Shown one piece after another: positions 1-12,247 of a DNA stretch of 64,000 bases; position 1 is the stretch's first letter; every line of letters starts with the position of its first letter. The DNA comes from Leptobrachium leishanense (lineage: Eukaryota; Chordata; Amphibia; Anura; Megophryidae), in assembly GCA_009667805.1 (NCBI GenBank), contig CM019066.1:117108190-117172189 (forward strand). Direction: 5' to 3'. A model generated the notes under the pieces. The model worked only from the letters and a program-made list of their open reading frames with translations. It ran no database searches and had not been told where the DNA came from. The position numbers and the translations under genes were made by a program.

Positions 1-1009
1 GCCTCTCCAGCTGACTGCATTCCAGCAAGCAGCTGGAATGTGAATGTGCCGGCATGTGAAGTTTGTAACGTGGCTCTGCTGTGGCCTCCAGCCGTGCTCT
101 TGCGAGACCTTGCACCGTTTTCAAGATCTTATCTTGCGAACTCTGCAAGATCTCGTGACACCTCAGCTGGAGGCCCCAATGGAGCCGCATTAAAACTTAC
201 AGATGCCAGTACCCACTCGCTGGAGCGTAGTGAGCCGGAGGGTCTTGGCAGAATGAGGTTAGTGCAGGGCCGGCCCGACCATGGTGCAGGATGGATCAGC
301 CGCTCCAGGCGGCCAATCCGGCCTCACGGCATATTTTGGCCGTCAGCGCTGCACTATTTTTTTTATCTGTGCTGGCCCGCCCACACACTTGAAGCCGAAG
401 TGCAGGAGTAAGGTGCAGCCGATGCGTGTGTGGGCGGGCGACCCAGCCTGGCACTTGATCTGTTTGCACCCGGTGGATCCTTCTCTTTTCTACCTGCTCA
501 TAGAGATCAGACGTTTGGCACAGCGTCTCTCACAGGCTACACAGCCCTCAGCCTCCCTCCTGATGACAATTGGATCTGGGCCCCCTGCAGTCTCGACCAA
601 TTGCTGAATGCAGGGAGGGGACACAGGGCAAAAACCCCCACCTCCCATCTGCTCAGAGCTGGCCCTGCGCAAGCCACCTCCAGCCTGCTCCTCCCCATCC
701 TCCTGCAGAGCTTTCGGTCCTGGGCCATGTGGAAGGGAGGAGTGAAGCACCAGGGCCAGCCTGTGCAGCAGTTTCCGTAAGTTCCTCAACATAGTGTTTT
801 TTTCGTTTACTATGGCAACCACACACACACAGAAGCCAGGCTGCTTGTGGGAGATAGAAATCAGGCAGCTGTGACACTCTAGTTGCTCTCCTCCCCATGG
901 ACAGCTCTCTCCCTCAGACCTGCCGATCCCTTGCGCCTCAGCAGGGAGGGAGGACATGGCGGCACCAAATACTGAGAGTATTTAAAGAGATCACACAGAC
1001 ACTGGAGAG
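1..1009. other. Unassigned GC-rich DNA
   Basis: No gene or repeat family recognised. Overlapping open frames occur on both strands, but none has a recognisable domain, a signal peptide or convincing splice sites. A short CA run lies near 822-832. Confidence 0.4.
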
Positions 1010-1235
1010 AGGGGACACAGAGTGTGGGGGGACACAGAGCAGGGGCAAGGTAAGGGAAGGGAGACAGAGTGTGAACAGGACACAGAGTGAGAGTAGAGGG
1101 GACACAGAGTGAGGAAAAGGATATACCGTGTGGGGGGACACAGAGTGTGAAGGGACACAAAGTGTAGTGGGGCAGAGTGAGAGAAGGGACACAGTGTGGT
1201 GGGACACAGTGGGGGGGGGACACAGAGTGTGAGGG
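1010..1235. repeat. Degenerate GGGACACAGAGTG minisatellite
   Basis: The unit GGGACACAGAGTG recurs with variable spacers such as GTGGGG, AGGGGCAAGG and GAGAGTAGA. The copies are diverged, so this looks like an old, interrupted array. Open frames on the opposite strand that read as Cys/Pro/Ser/His-rich peptides are translations of this array. Confidence 0.8.
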
Positions 1236-2054
1236 AGTACCCACCAAGTCTAAAGACCATCTACATATAATGGATTGTTTATTACAAAGTAATATTTAAA
1301 AGACTAGTTAGAAATATATTATTTGGCTCTGAGCTGCACACTGCCACCTCTATATGTCTCTCTGCATCCCCCATCCCAAGTCTTTGCAGCTTGTGGCTGA
1401 CTGAGGGTGGTGGGGGAGTGCAGGCAGCTGGGAGGTGAATGATAGTGGCCAGCAGCTGGCAGAGCACCATGGGAAATGTAGCTTGAAACAGCTGGAATGA
1501 GTGGGCTGATCACATCTGCCTCCTTGACCTCCTAGTTTGATCGCTGGCACTGTACATTGTTCAGTGGGTCATTTGATATTTTTTTTTCTGTGTTGGTGTG
1601 TTATTTTGGGTAGAATGGAGCTGTCACATGGGTTTTTATATTGGTGCAGTGCAAACGTGGGTTCCTCATTCAGAAGAAACACTGTTTTCACATGGATTAA
1701 TTTCACTGATGCTAAAGGCAGGCGCCACTCTCGCTCTGTCAGTCCTATCTTTGCCTGAGGTTATATCAGTTCCGCCATGTTTCCCTCCACACACATCAAG
1801 CTTCCATGCTTCTCAGTGGCACATACATGTTCCCCATGGTGTGTAAAATTCATATGCTGCCGTAATGCTGAGTATGCTGAGTAATGCCTTATTAACTTTT
1901 ATCATGGAGGAACTCAAATAGAACAGCTGCGGTTGGTGAACTGATTTCATTTTTCCTTAATGCGTTTGAGCCAAGCATTACCTACTGTTGGCTTTTTGCA
2001 ACCTGCGTGGATTATGGATTGCTGGCCAGACACTGTTTGCACATGTAATCCGTC
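1236..2054. other. Unassigned intergenic DNA
   Basis: No gene, RNA or repeat family recognised. The short open frames here lack recognisable domains. Confidence 0.35.
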
Positions 2055-2335
2055 TGTGGATGTGTGTGTGTGACTGTATGTGGATGTGTGACTCTATGTG
2101 GATGTGTGACTGTATGTGGATGGATGTGTGTGTGTTTTTATGCGCGTGGATGGGTGTGTTACTGTGTTACTGTATGTGGGTGTCACGGTGTTACTGTATG
2201 TGGGTGTCACGGTGTTACTGTATGTGGGTGGATGTGTGTGTGAGACTGTGTGTGGATGGGTGTGTGTGTGAGACTGTGTGTGGATGGGTGTGTATGTGAG
2301 ACTGTGTGTGGATGGGTGTGTGACAGTGGGCCAGG
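2055..2335. repeat. TGTGGATG-type compound minisatellite
   Basis: Two kinds of unit follow one another. First come repeats of roughly ATGTGGATGTGTGACTGT. Next is a 24-bp unit (TTACTGTATGTGGGTGTCACGG, positions about 2159-2230), then a GTGTGTGAGACTGTGTGTGGATGG unit (about 2230-2330). The Cys/Trp/Met-rich and Thr/His-rich open frames across it are artefacts of the repeat. A TA/TG dinucleotide tract follows at about 2556-2590. Confidence 0.8.
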
Positions 2336-2779
2336 ATATGTGAAGCTCTGTGATACACTCATACACACTGCACATTATTGTGAGTTTTATTGCTGTGGAG
2401 CTCTGATATACACACCGCTTGTTGTTTTTTTGGAGGTGGGGCAGCAATTCATCCTTTGCTCCAGGCAGCACAATGGCTCGGGCCGGCCCTGGGCTAGTGC
2501 ATTCTGCCAGCAGGCCCCAGTGTCTGTGTCTGAGGTCTGGGATGTGTGAAATGTAATATATATATACTGTATATATATGTGTGTGTGTCTGAGGTCTGGT
2601 GTGCATATATATGTGACGTGACCCAGGTCTGGTGTCTGTGTGTGTGTGGTCTGGTCAGGGTGTGTGCAGGCTTGTGCAGTTGGTAAATGGGGTGTCTGGC
2701 CATACATTTCAATATTTCCATAAATTGGACAGGCTATCAGCAAAATCCTAAATTATTTATTCGACAAGGTCTTATGACA

Positions 2780-2875
2780 TACAATAAAAGTATCCTTAAT
2801 CGGTATTGTGTGTCCTTGAAAAAAGTATCCGTACTTGTACTTGATCTTAAAAAAATGGTATTGGTGCTTTCCTAG
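2780..2875. mobile_element. 3' end fragment of a hAT-like MITE
   Basis: The block AAAAGTATCCTTAATCGG ... GTACTTGTACTTGATCTTAAAAAAATGG ... GGTGCTTTCCTA is a diverged copy of the right end of the complete element at 29149-29974, which ends TATCGGTGCATCCCTA. No left end is visible, so this is a truncated relic. Confidence 0.55.
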
Positions 2876-3699
2876 TGAACATTACAAATCCCCAAAAGCA
2901 GGGTATCTGACCATTTGTATCTACAGTTATAACATTTACTGGTTTTGACACAAATCGTTAATTTCTGTCTGTTTGAAAATAATGCAGACCCCATTGGATG
3001 CTGAGGGAGGGTGGGCAAGAAAAGGCATTTGATTGGAGACTGGTATGTGTAATAGCTGAGTCCAAGATGAGCAAGGGATTCAGGGCAGGCGTCTAGCAAC
3101 TCAAGCAGGGTCAGAGAGAGAGCGCCAAATGGTCTGGTAGTAACAAGGAAGACTAGGATACTACTGGGGAACCACAAGGAGACAACCAAGCACTCATCCA
3201 CTTGAGGAGTGGGTTTAAATATAAGGCCTGTCATGCACACACCTCCTGTGGGAGAGATTCGAGCCTCCAGCCAGGCAGGCCGAGAGAATGCCTGGTTGCC
3301 ATGGTGTCCTTCCTCCTGCCAACCCGAACATGGGGCACTCCCCTGGAGAAAGGGTGCCTCCCCTGGCTACCTCCAGCTCCCCGTGTGAGGGGGACACACC
3401 TCCACACTGGGTCAAAGCGGCTGCTGCCATGTTTGGTTTCCCTCCCAGGTGCTGCAAGCCCTTGCCTGGACCAGAGGAGGAACCTGGAGGAACAGCCAAC
3501 CGAGTGCCACATAGACACTAGCTGACTGGTACTGCTGGCCGAAGCTGATACAGCATGCCACCATGATGAGAGGCGTGCTTGAGCCCCCCCCCCCGCTGCC
3601 GCTGGACAGGTGAGACCTGACAAATAGTAAATTAAATATAAACCTATATAATTCCAGTAAAGCTTTTTTTTCACAGCTATATCTCGAGGGGGTGTAGGG
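2876..3699. other. Unassigned DNA, GC-rich in 3200-3560
   Basis: Open frames on both strands around 3202-3965 are GC-rich but overlap each other and share no recognisable domain. The minus-strand frame at its upstream end runs into the MITE at 3700. Nothing else recognised. Confidence 0.35.
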
Positions 3700-5014
3700 C
3701 TCCTAGAGAATCGAAAAGTCACTGCACGTTCGGTGACTTTTCGTTCTCTTCCATTCGGTGCAATTTGGCGATCCCATTTCAGCGACCCTGCGGTGTATTC
3801 AGCAAGCACCACAGGGCCTACGTAGTGCAAGGAACAGCCGCCACAAACCCGCCGAACACTCACCGCAAAAGCCGGCAAACTTATACCGAAACCCACAGAA
3901 ACATTTGGATTAACCCCGCCGAACATGCCGGAGAAACCCGAGCAGCCGCCGGAAAAAGCTGACACACAGATGAGTAGAGTGAGAAAAAAAAAAACAGTAC
4001 ACTTGAATGTTTGAAAAGTGAAACGCTGTTTGCAAAGAAACTACAGAACGAAAATGTCTGAAATTTACATATAAGATCCAATGAATGATAATAAAAAGGG
4101 CTGTTACAGAAAAACCTAAAAAATTATTTAAAAAAACAGAAAATAAATTTTCGCAAAAAAATCCCGAAAAATGCCTAAAAGATCCTAAAAAATATATAAA
4201 GAGACTGTTTACTGCAGAATATTATAATAAACGGTTCATTAGATATTGAATTAAAACGGGAATATTTTTAACATTGAAGCCTATGGGATTCGTCTGAACA
4301 AGCCTGTCAAATGAAACCACCGAACAGCAGGGCAATTCGGCAACTTTTCACTGCTGGTTTTGATTCTCTGAATAAGGCTAGGGTCAGACGAGCGTGATTT
4401 CTACGGACTGTACGTCCGTGCAGTACGGACATCATCAGTACGGATGACGCAGTAGTGGTCACACAGTCCGTTTTTTCACTGAAGTTATTTTTGACGGATG
4501 TAGGAGGGAAAAATAAATTACAATGAAAAAACATTCTGTCCGTCAAAAATGCTGGACGTATAAATGCAGTCCGTCTGACCATGCTCCATCACTCACACAC
4601 AAAGCTATGCAGACGTTGTGGACGTGGCGCACTCCGCACGTCCGTTCTAGCAGTATTACGTTCTTGCCTAACCTGCGTCCGTTTGCAGCATCCGTCATGC
4701 GTCCGCAGTTCAGTGCGGACGTACTTCTTGTGTCAGGCTCCAATGGACTTTCTTTCATGCTATCACGGACGTACTTTTAGGCGCAATCACGGACGTGAAC
4801 ACTACGCTCGTCTGACAGCAGCCTAAACAAAGCATTGCTTCTCTATGGGGATTTCACTGGCAACGAACAGGCACCGTATGTGCAGGCAATTCGCCAACAT
4901 TTGGCGAACTGCCTGCTCTTTGGATAGCCGAATGGCCAGGAAAGGTAACCGTACCCTGAATTTCACTGGTCGGTTAACTTTCAGCCACAATTTGGATCTC
5001 TTTGAATAACCTTG
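3700..5014 (-). mobile_element. MITE, CAGGGTTATTCAAAGAG family, copy 1
   Basis: This copy holds the features of the family at 56822-58602 in reverse orientation: the stem around GTTCGGTGACTTTTCGTT, the AAAGTGAAACGCTGTTTGCAAAGAAACTAC block, and the GCAATTCGCCAA/TTGGCGAA inverted motif. It ends GATCTCTTTGAATAACCTTG. The opposite terminus has decayed to about GAGAATCGAAAAGTC. A Harbinger-like MITE (4376-4823) interrupts it and the sequence resumes cleanly afterwards. It is non-coding. The superfamily is uncertain. Confidence 0.75.
4376..4823 (+). mobile_element. Harbinger-like MITE, copy A
   Basis: The termini are GGCTAGGGTCAGACGAGCGT and ACGCTCGTCTGACAGCAGCC, flanked on both sides by TAA (4373-4375 and 4824-4826). 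A 3-bp TWA target duplication is typical of the PIF/Harbinger superfamily. It is non-coding, 448 bp, and nested in the MITE at 3700-5014. The copy at 44906-45355 is the same family in the opposite orientation. Confidence 0.85.
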
Positions 5015-5255
5015 ATAGTTGCTGTGTTACAATGAAGCAAGAGTTTGCAGTTTTAAAATCATGATTTCACTTTGCTGTTGAATACCATTATAGTTTACTA
5101 CCACTCTGTATCCATTGCTTTGAATGATGTTCCCCTTTCAGGGTGAAGTTGTGTAGACCTCCTACAGACCCATATGAAGAAGGAGACTAGACTAGCTCGA
5201 TGTTAAAGAGATGAGTTCTTGGCTGTTGATGAAATAGAATTAAGATTTTGTAGAC

Positions 5256-5392
5256 CGTGGGGTTAGCAAACGTGTCTCTCCAGATGTTCTGGAACTACAT
5301 TTTCCACGATGCTCAGCCACTCATCAGGTTAGAGTAGACTCATGGGAAATGTAGTTCCAAAACATATGTAGAGCCAAGGTTGCCGACCCCTG
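5256..5392. mobile_element. Short hAT-like MITE (137 bp)
   Basis: Inverted ends pair GGGGTTAGCAAAC and the CCAGATGTTCTGGAACTACA region with TGTAGTTCCAAAACAT and GGTTGCCGACCCCTG. The 8-bp direct repeat TTGTAGAC (5248-5255 and 5393-5400) is an exact target duplication. It is related to the element at 10871-11211 and resembles the one at 20401-20538. Confidence 0.85.
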
Positions 5393-5423
5393 TTGTAGAC
5401 CGTAAAGAGATTCAGTTGTAAAA

Positions 5424-6172
5424 TAGGGATGTGCGTTTCGGGTTTCGGAATTTCAGAATTTTCACGAAATTTCCCGATACGTGTCTTCGGATTTGGCCGA
5501 ATTTCCGAATTGGGTCGGACCCGAAAACCGACAGATTCGAAAAGTTTTCCGAGCCGAAACGAAAATTTTTCAGATTTTTCGAATGTGTCAAATCGAAATT
5601 TATTTTTGCTCTATTCATGATTTCGGTTCCATTCGTGATTTCGGTTCCATTTCGGTAATTCTGGACATCGTATATTTAACTATTATCAGTTATATCACTG
5701 ATTCTGTAAATTTTGTATTTGTAAATGCGTATCACTTGTTTCTTGTGGCATTCGGGTCAGTTTAGCGTTTTTTAAATCGTTTTGTTAATTTTTTTTGTTC
5801 CTTGGCTTTCATACCATTTTAATATGATTAAATAAAGTTGTGAAATGTATATTCATAAGAAAAAAAGGATCTTTATTTAATAAAAAAAACACGATAGAAT
5901 CGCCAGAATTATCGTAGACACTTTGAAACGAGGAGAACAGACGTTCCGAAAAAACGAAAATTTCCGAAATTTCCGAAAAGTCGATACAAAAAACGAGCAA
6001 AGTGACCCAAAAACATGAAAAATGGTCGATATTCCGAAAAAAAATGTACACGAAAAACGAGCCGAACCGAACCGATACAGAAATCGGTCGAAACAAGCCG
6101 AATCGAAAATTTTAAACATCTGAACCGAATCGAACCGAATCGAACCGAAAAAAAAATCGGTGCACAAGCCTA
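5424..6172. mobile_element. hAT-like MITE with TAGGGATGTGC termini (749 bp)
   Basis: It begins TAGGGATGTGCGTTTCGG and ends CGGTGCACAAGCCTA, giving imperfect inverted termini. The exact 8-bp duplication TTGTAAAA lies at 5416-5423 and 6173-6180. Both halves are rich in TTCGGNNTTCG-like and CGAANNCCGAA-like motifs, so the element could fold on itself. Relatives with similar tips are at 25562-25909 and 58827-59425. Confidence 0.85.
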
Positions 6173-6180
6173 TTGTAAAA

Positions 6181-7597
6181 CAATACTAAATCTCTTCAAC
6201 CTTACACTTCTTTGGGGTTTATCTGCGTAACTAGGAGCAGTATACAGTTGACTAGGCTAATAATGTGTTAGTTGAACTTGCTGAAAGAACATTATTACAT
6301 GTTACTGGTTTACACAAGCACAGGATCAGAACAAGATAGCAAACTAGCAAAATGAATCATGGAAAAGCAAACAAAAAGCATGGGAAAAGAAAAAACCTCT
6401 AATATCTTGCTTCAACTTTGCCTTTTGTACATTATGGCAAAGTCAGACACACTTAATATATAAAATGAATGATGTTACAAACCCCAGCAACCCTTACTAT
6501 ATCATGTCAATGGTTATAGAAAACACAATTTTTTCTATGTTTTCTTGGTTGCCACCCAAGGGAACTGATAATTGCTCTTGTGTAACCCATTTTCTGCCTT
6601 GGTATTTCCTGATGTCTCTCATTGTTACATTATTTGATGAGCAGGTAATACATAATGGCCAGGTTTTGGTTGAACAGTTACTTATCTTGTCTCATGTATC
6701 ACTCCTCAGACTATTGCTCTCATTACTTACTCAGGCAGCCATCACCTTACGCAGATTGCTTCTTTTTTCCGTTTGCTGGCTTGTGTATTCAAATATGTAG
6801 GATGCCATGTGTCGTGGCAGCACATGGAAATATCTTTGAATCTATCACTGTCAATCTTCAAACTTCTATGTTTTATTACATCTTTATTGGGCCAGTAGGT
6901 ACAATTTTCCCCTAGGTTTTCAGAGGATTTGCTGGTAATTTCCAGGGTTACGTCAGCAGGGTTGTGTATCCATTACAGTGGTAATAGATAATTATTACTT
7001 ATTGTATGGATCTGTCATCGGATACAGAACATTGTTTAAAGACACTAAGCAACAGATTTGAATCCAAACACTATGGTCTATGCGGAGTCATACCTAATCT
7101 TGCAGGGGAAGTTTATAGGTGTTTGATGCCTAAAGCAGGTTAGTATTCTAGTTTATCCTCTGTCTGTGGTGGGTAAGCCAACAATTGACAGCACACACAC
7201 CATCATACGGCTACCCATTTAAAAAAAATAATTCTACCATTCACTGCTGTTAAAGAGAGTTTGACAGGAATGGATACTAGTGTTTCCAAATTTTCCTCCC
7301 CATTTGTATCTGTGGATTATTTACAATTTGCATTCTTATATAGATAGTTATAATTGCAAACACGTGAAGCTGTTATTGATGCTGGAAACGTACACAAATT
7401 CTATACTAATCCTTGCTACTAGAAGCAGGCCAACTGAGGACCCCATTCTTCTCGTGCCGCTTTCAAGGAGTCCGTATCTGTATCTGCTCCCTGTTACTGA
7501 CTGTATTCTGATTTAGCAGCATATTTTATGGGAGCCACTAATCGATACTCACAGCCCTGTAGGAGTCACCCCTATTATTGTCTACTCGAGTCCATAG
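6181..7597. other. Unassigned DNA
   Basis: No coding exon, RNA or repeat family recognised. An AT-rich stretch with short open frames (for example 6465-6915) shows no recognisable domain. Confidence 0.35.
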
Positions 7598-7656
7598 AAC
7601 GCCAGCGCTGCGGAATATGCTGGCGCTTTATAAATAAAGAATAATAATAATAATAA
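7598..7656 (+). repeat. L2/SINE-type 3' tail fragment
   Basis: The block CGCTGCGGAATATGCTGGCG followed by CTTTATAAATAAAG and a run of ATA units matches the 3' end of the LINE at 61390-63415 and of the SINEs at 20920 and 38513. Only the tail is recognisable. Confidence 0.7.
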
Positions 7657-7854
7657 CTCCATAAAGGCCAAAGGCTACCCTGTGCGATCTCTCGCACATG
7701 GGGTCACACTGAGACAGCGGAGGGAGACTGTAAAATATTTGTTCCCGCTGTTCTGCTGCTTGTGGCCAGAGGGCATGGTGGGTGGTGCGGATTGTCTGCA
7801 TCGTGGGATGAGGTGAGGAATTTTTTAGTGGGTTGACTTTTTTTTGTTTGCTGT

Positions 7855-7965
7855 TATGCGAGATGCATAAGCAAAATCATTTAACACAAGGCTCTGAGAG
7901 ATGCCGTTGTTTCAAAAAATATCATCTCAAGCCACGAACAGCAAACTACATTGGCATAGATGGCT
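7855..7965 (+). repeat. Dispersed repeat, copy 1 of 2 (unknown family)
   Basis: Shares GCAAAATCA-TTAA and CTCTGAGAGATG blocks, then GAACAGCAA-CTAC, with 59445-59550 in the same order and orientation. The copies are diverged and no termini are visible. The family is not recognised. Confidence 0.55.
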
Positions 7966-8077
7966 GGGCTGTTTCTGAGCCTTTTGGGGTTTTTTTTAAC
8001 GACATTATTTTTGAGTAATAAGATAATTACCATCGCACATAGCTCAGTGTGCAACAGTGACACCACATTTTAAATAA

Positions 8078-8470
8078 AAAAAAACATAGAAAAATGTCGG
8101 CAGATAAGAACCTTTCGGCCCATCTAGTCTGCCCAATTACATGGATACTTTACCTGGATTTATCTTTTGTTTAGGATAGCCTTATGCCTATCCCATGCTT
8201 GCTTAAATTCAATTACTGTTTTGGCCTCTACCACTTCTACTGGAAGGCTGTTCCATGTATCCACCACCCTCTCAGTAAAATAATGCTTCCTGATGTTACT
8301 TTTAAACCTTTGCCCCTCTAATCTAAGACTATGTCCTCTTGTTTTGCTATTTCGTTTCCTTTTAAATATACTCCCTTCCTCTACCTTGTGGATTCCCTTT
8401 ACGTATTTAAATGTTTCTATCATATCTCCTCTGTCTCGTCTTTTTTCCAAGCTGTACATAGAAACATAGA
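8078..8470 (-). mobile_element. CR1-like LINE, 5'-truncated 3' end
   Basis: On the minus strand a frame of about 100 codons encodes the C-terminal tail of the ORF2 protein, with phrases such as YVKGIHKVEEGSIFKRK and YFTERVVDTWNSLPVEVVEA. It is nearly the same as the tail in the larger copy at 39106-40394. It ends in a 3' tail read as CATTTTTCTATGTTT. The short repeat AACATAGAAAAATG flanks both sides and is a candidate target duplication, although it overlaps the LINE's own 3' motif. Only the C-terminal portion remains, so it is not functional. Confidence 0.8.
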
Positions 8471-9842
8471 AAAATGATAGTATCAATAAAACAACCAATA
8501 GGCCAACAAGAAATATGTGCTAAACCCTAAGGCCTCGAAGGTGAGCAGAGAACAGAAGCCAGCTAACAGTAATGAAAAAGAAGGTAAAAGGAGGTAGAAC
8601 AAAAATGGGGCAAGGGTAGGGGGAGGGGGAATGTAAGGGAAAACTAGATCCTCCTCGATTTGTGCTTAGAAACGTGCCACTAATTCTGTGCTGCAAGCAA
8701 AACTCACACTGAAATCATCAATAAAGACACATCATAAAAATGAAAAATATGAATACCTACCTAATAGCCAATTGTTCCACAGCAAGTACTAACAATAACA
8801 AACATATGCTACATAAATAACTCCATCGTATGATTCCAAAATTGTGCATAAAAGTTAACTTTTTTTAAGCATGGAACATTTTGCTATATTTATTTAAAGA
8901 ACAAAAAACAAACTTAAAACAACTTTTGTTAGACTGTGTATTTGTATCTTATAACTCACTTAATGGCATTGAGCATTTCATGAAATCACTGTTGGTTGTT
9001 GGGATGCTTTACTAAAAGCACAGAGTGCAAATCATTTTGAGATGTAAGGGGTTTTTCACTAAGCACCGAACCTCACACTGAACGGCACCAAACGATGAAT
9101 TTTACCGTACATGCACTTTCGGGGCAGTTTGTCTATTTATTAAGCTGTCAATTCACCAAATACAGGGAAAGAAAAGCAGCCCCTGGAACATTCAGGAAGG
9201 GGGGGGCATGACTGCTGGCCTGGGACTAATTAGGACAGGTGTGGTAGATAACGATTGGCAGATTGAAAGGATTATGCTAATGAGGGGCCTAATTTAAGGG
9301 AGGGGAATTCTCACCTGTGCACTCCTGTCCTGGACAAGGAGGGAGTCATCACGTTCCCGCCCCTTTTGTTTTGTTTTTTATGTCGTGGTGTCACAGCTTG
9401 CGTAAACCTGGGCCAGCGAGGAAGCCCTAAGGATAAGCCGCCGGAATAGGTGGGCGCTGGGAGAGATGTCCTCGGTCCTGTGTAAGCCAGGAGAGTGACG
9501 AGCTCTTGTTGGTGGTGATAACGGACTACTGTTCATTCTTGCAGTAGGATCAGAATTGACATTTTGGGTACTGTTGGGTGTGAATTTTAGTTGAATGTTA
9601 AAATAATTTAATAAAGCTGTGGCCTGTGCCCTTTCCATTATATATATAGTGTGTTGTGTGTTTATTGGAGGGCATGGGCAAAGTCAAGGATCCAGGTTAA
9701 AGCAGTCAAGATATTTAAATTATGATTAAGCGCTAAACGTGCCTCTAAGAGTTTGTATGTGTCATGAACATGCACAGTGTTTGAGAAAAGTCTCTGCAGG
9801 TCTAAGCAGGGGTTCAGATTGTTTACTCAGGTGTAACTAACC
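8471..9842. other. Unassigned DNA with a possible LTR-like segment
   Basis: No gene recognised. The part at about 9190-9650 is GC-richer and contains a polyadenylation-like AATAAAGCTGTGGCC near 9609, which could be an old LTR or LINE remnant. I cannot define its ends. Confidence 0.3.
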
Positions 9843-10022
9843 ATCTAGATTGTAAATTCCCAAGGGAATAGGGTCCTCATATCCTCATGTATCTGTAGGC
9901 AGTAATACTGACCTGTCTCCTGTATGTATTGTAGAATTCTCCTGTCTTTACCCATTACACCTTGTACAGCGCTGCGGAATGTGTTGGCTTAATAAATAAT
10001 AATAATAACAATAATAATAAAT
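9843..10022 (+). repeat. L2/SINE-type 3' tail
   Basis: Starts TCTAGATTGTAAATTCCCAA and runs through TGTACAGCGCTGCGGAATGTG to an ATA-repeat tail, matching the last 180 bp of the LINE ending at 63415 and of the SINEs. No body sequence precedes it. Confidence 0.75.
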
Positions 10023-10870
10023 AGCAGGGTAAGGGGTGCTGGTATAGGTGGGGCATGACTTGCTTTGGGGAGAAAGCTCTGGAGATTTTTTGAACCTAGC
10101 AATGCCCCTGTATTCTGCTTTCTATTGCAGTCTAAATAGGCAACACCTTCATAAGGCATTCTCCTCTATTGAATCCATGCTCCCACAATGGCAACACCTC
10201 TTAACCTGCCCTTTGCGTCTGAATAAAATACATTGAGCACACCTGTACATGGTCGTAACATCGCTAAGAAAGTAACATCAATATTAAAAACACAGAAATG
10301 TGTATTGCGGTAAAATTCTGTCTAAACTAGGACTATTCGTTTTCAGCCCCAGGTCATGTAGAAAACTAACCAAAAAATGCCACCTGTGCACCTATATCAC
10401 AAGTCCCAAAATATAATAAATATTAGCAACACACTGCTGTAATCTAAATGGGCGACACCTTCCTAGGTGATTTCCCTTACCTGAACTTAATCCGTTATCT
10501 GTAAGAAAGCAACATGTGTGTGTTATTTTTCCAGTACATTGACTCACTACATTAATACTGATTGCAAGTTCATTTCAGCTTATGCATTCTTCCCTACAGA
10601 CACACACTGAGGTTTGATGTATAATAGTAGCCAGTCATTTGACGATACACATATTCAGAGGCGGCTCTATAATTAGGAATGATAGGCTACTGTTTTAGGC
10701 CTTGCTCCCACTCGGACGTCATATTGTGGGATTTATGTAGAATGTCATAATATACACAATCACATCCACATGTCTACCAAGGGAGCTGTGTTAGCCTTCT
10801 TTATTGATACTTATTGGGTTATTTTGTAAATTTTTTGAAGGATGGTCTCATGTTTTAGCTTGGTCTAAGG
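10023..10870. other. Unassigned DNA
   Basis: No gene, RNA or recognisable repeat. Confidence 0.35.
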
Positions 10871-11211
10871 CCGGTGTCAACAACCTTGGCCCCCAGATGT
10901 TTCGGAAATACATTTCCCATGATATTTTTTTTTTGCGAAACGATGTTACCAGGAAGGATACATTGAGATTTCTCTCGTTTTGAAGTATGTCTTGGGTGGC
11001 GAGTATGTACCGTTGGGTGTCTTGTCCAGGGACACTTAGTGGAGAGGTGCTCGTCGGGATCGAACCCACGTCTCCACAGGCTCTCTCCACGCAGAGCAGT
11101 GATGTTACCTCTACTCCACCCAGCCGGTACATTCAACTACTTGTTCTGTTGGCAGAACCTCATGGGAGATGTAGTTCCGAAACATCTGGAGGGCTAAGGT
11201 TGCTGACCCTG
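10871..11211. mobile_element. hAT-like MITE split by a SINE
   Basis: The left half has GGTGTCAACAACCTTGG and CCAGATGTTTCGGAAATAC. The right half has the complementary ATGTAGTTCCGAAACATCTGG and AAGGTTGCTGACCCTG. The two halves together resemble the 137-bp element at 5256-5392. About 215 bp of SINE sequence (10935-11148) separates them. No clear target duplication remains. Confidence 0.75.
10935..11148 (-). mobile_element. tRNA-derived SINE fragment, minus strand
   Basis: On the minus strand it reads GTACCGGCTGGGTGGAGTAG, then GAGGTAACATCACTGCTC and a B-box-like GTTCGATCC, followed by CTAAGTGTCCCTGGACAAGA. This is the head of the SINE at 20920-21479. It is joined to a TACATTGAGATTTCTCTCGT block that also occurs at about 20760-20790. 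The usual L2-like tail is absent. Confidence 0.75.
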
Positions 11212-12243
11212 CCTTAGATCAAGCTGAACTATGAGGCCCTTCTTCCTATGCTTAAAATTTATAAATTATCCAGTAAGGCCTCACTAACCCTAGAGCTGCC
11301 CAGACTTGTACATATTTGAAGATAGTACATGAAAAAAAAAGCCATGTTCAGCAATATAACTGTTTAAGATATTTAACTTTATTAATTAATAATAATAAAG
11401 AAATTGAGGTATCGTTCCTTTCGGGTTCAAAAATAAAAAGCAAAGACTGCAGTGAAAAGATTTATAACAACTTATTTCAACGCATAACTCACATTATTTT
11501 TTTTTTATTTCCAATCTTAAGAAGAAAATATTTTTTTCATGACATCCCTTTTTTTTTCTTTCCATAAACTGAATTAGCAGGCAGGACATGGGATAGAAAG
11601 AGATGAAGAAGATTAATTTGGTATTTGCAAGTGACAGTTTATGCTACCATCTGTGGCTTGACCTGTTGTAGCTGCAGTTTTACCAAATGCAAGATTTTAC
11701 AAAAAAACTGACACTTATTAATATCAAGGTCAAATGAAGCACAATGGAAACTGTTGACAAGTCGATCTTGAGAAATTAAATCTGAACAGGAGCTGGCATT
11801 CCTCAAAGAATGAAGCTGAGACACATTTCAGAAATGTCAGAAATTCTAAACAAATCAAGATATTTCATACAAAATCATAAACTATGAAAAAAGCAATGTT
11901 GACAGGTCGTTTAAAAGCACAGACATGTAAGAAATAATTACCCATGAGTATTGGATAAAATAGAAATTATATATATACTGTAATGTGAAAATGAAGGTAC
12001 ACCCTCTTTGAATTCTATGGTCTCCCGTATCAGGACAGAAAAAAAACCTGTTAAAATTTGGTAACCACAACCTCAGATGAACAACAACACATGACATACT
12101 GTATTACACTGTCTACTTTTTTCACATGACATGCACAGCTATAGCTGTAGGGTGAATATTAAGCAAGCAATGTAAAGTCACATTCGGTACGAGTGGGCCA
12201 TGACAATATTATACTGTATGTATGCTTGCTAATGCAAGAAGCC
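11212..12243. other. Unassigned DNA with a probable Tc1-like fragment
   Basis: The part at about 11985-12125, with GGTACACCCTCTTTGAATTC and CCTCAGATGAACAACAACAC, looks like a decayed end of a Tc1/mariner-type element, judged from recognition of similar vertebrate repeats. No transposase is left. The rest is AT-rich and unrecognised. Confidence 0.4.
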
Positions 12244-12247
12244 TTAA

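Noticed and set aside
490..957. 155-codon minus frame near the window start
   Set aside because: GC-rich region with overlapping frames on both strands; no domain, signal peptide or supporting splice sites.
3231..3965. 244-codon minus frame as a possible protein gene
   Set aside because: Its upstream third lies in the MITE at 3700-5014 and the rest has no recognisable domain; a competing plus frame covers the same bases.
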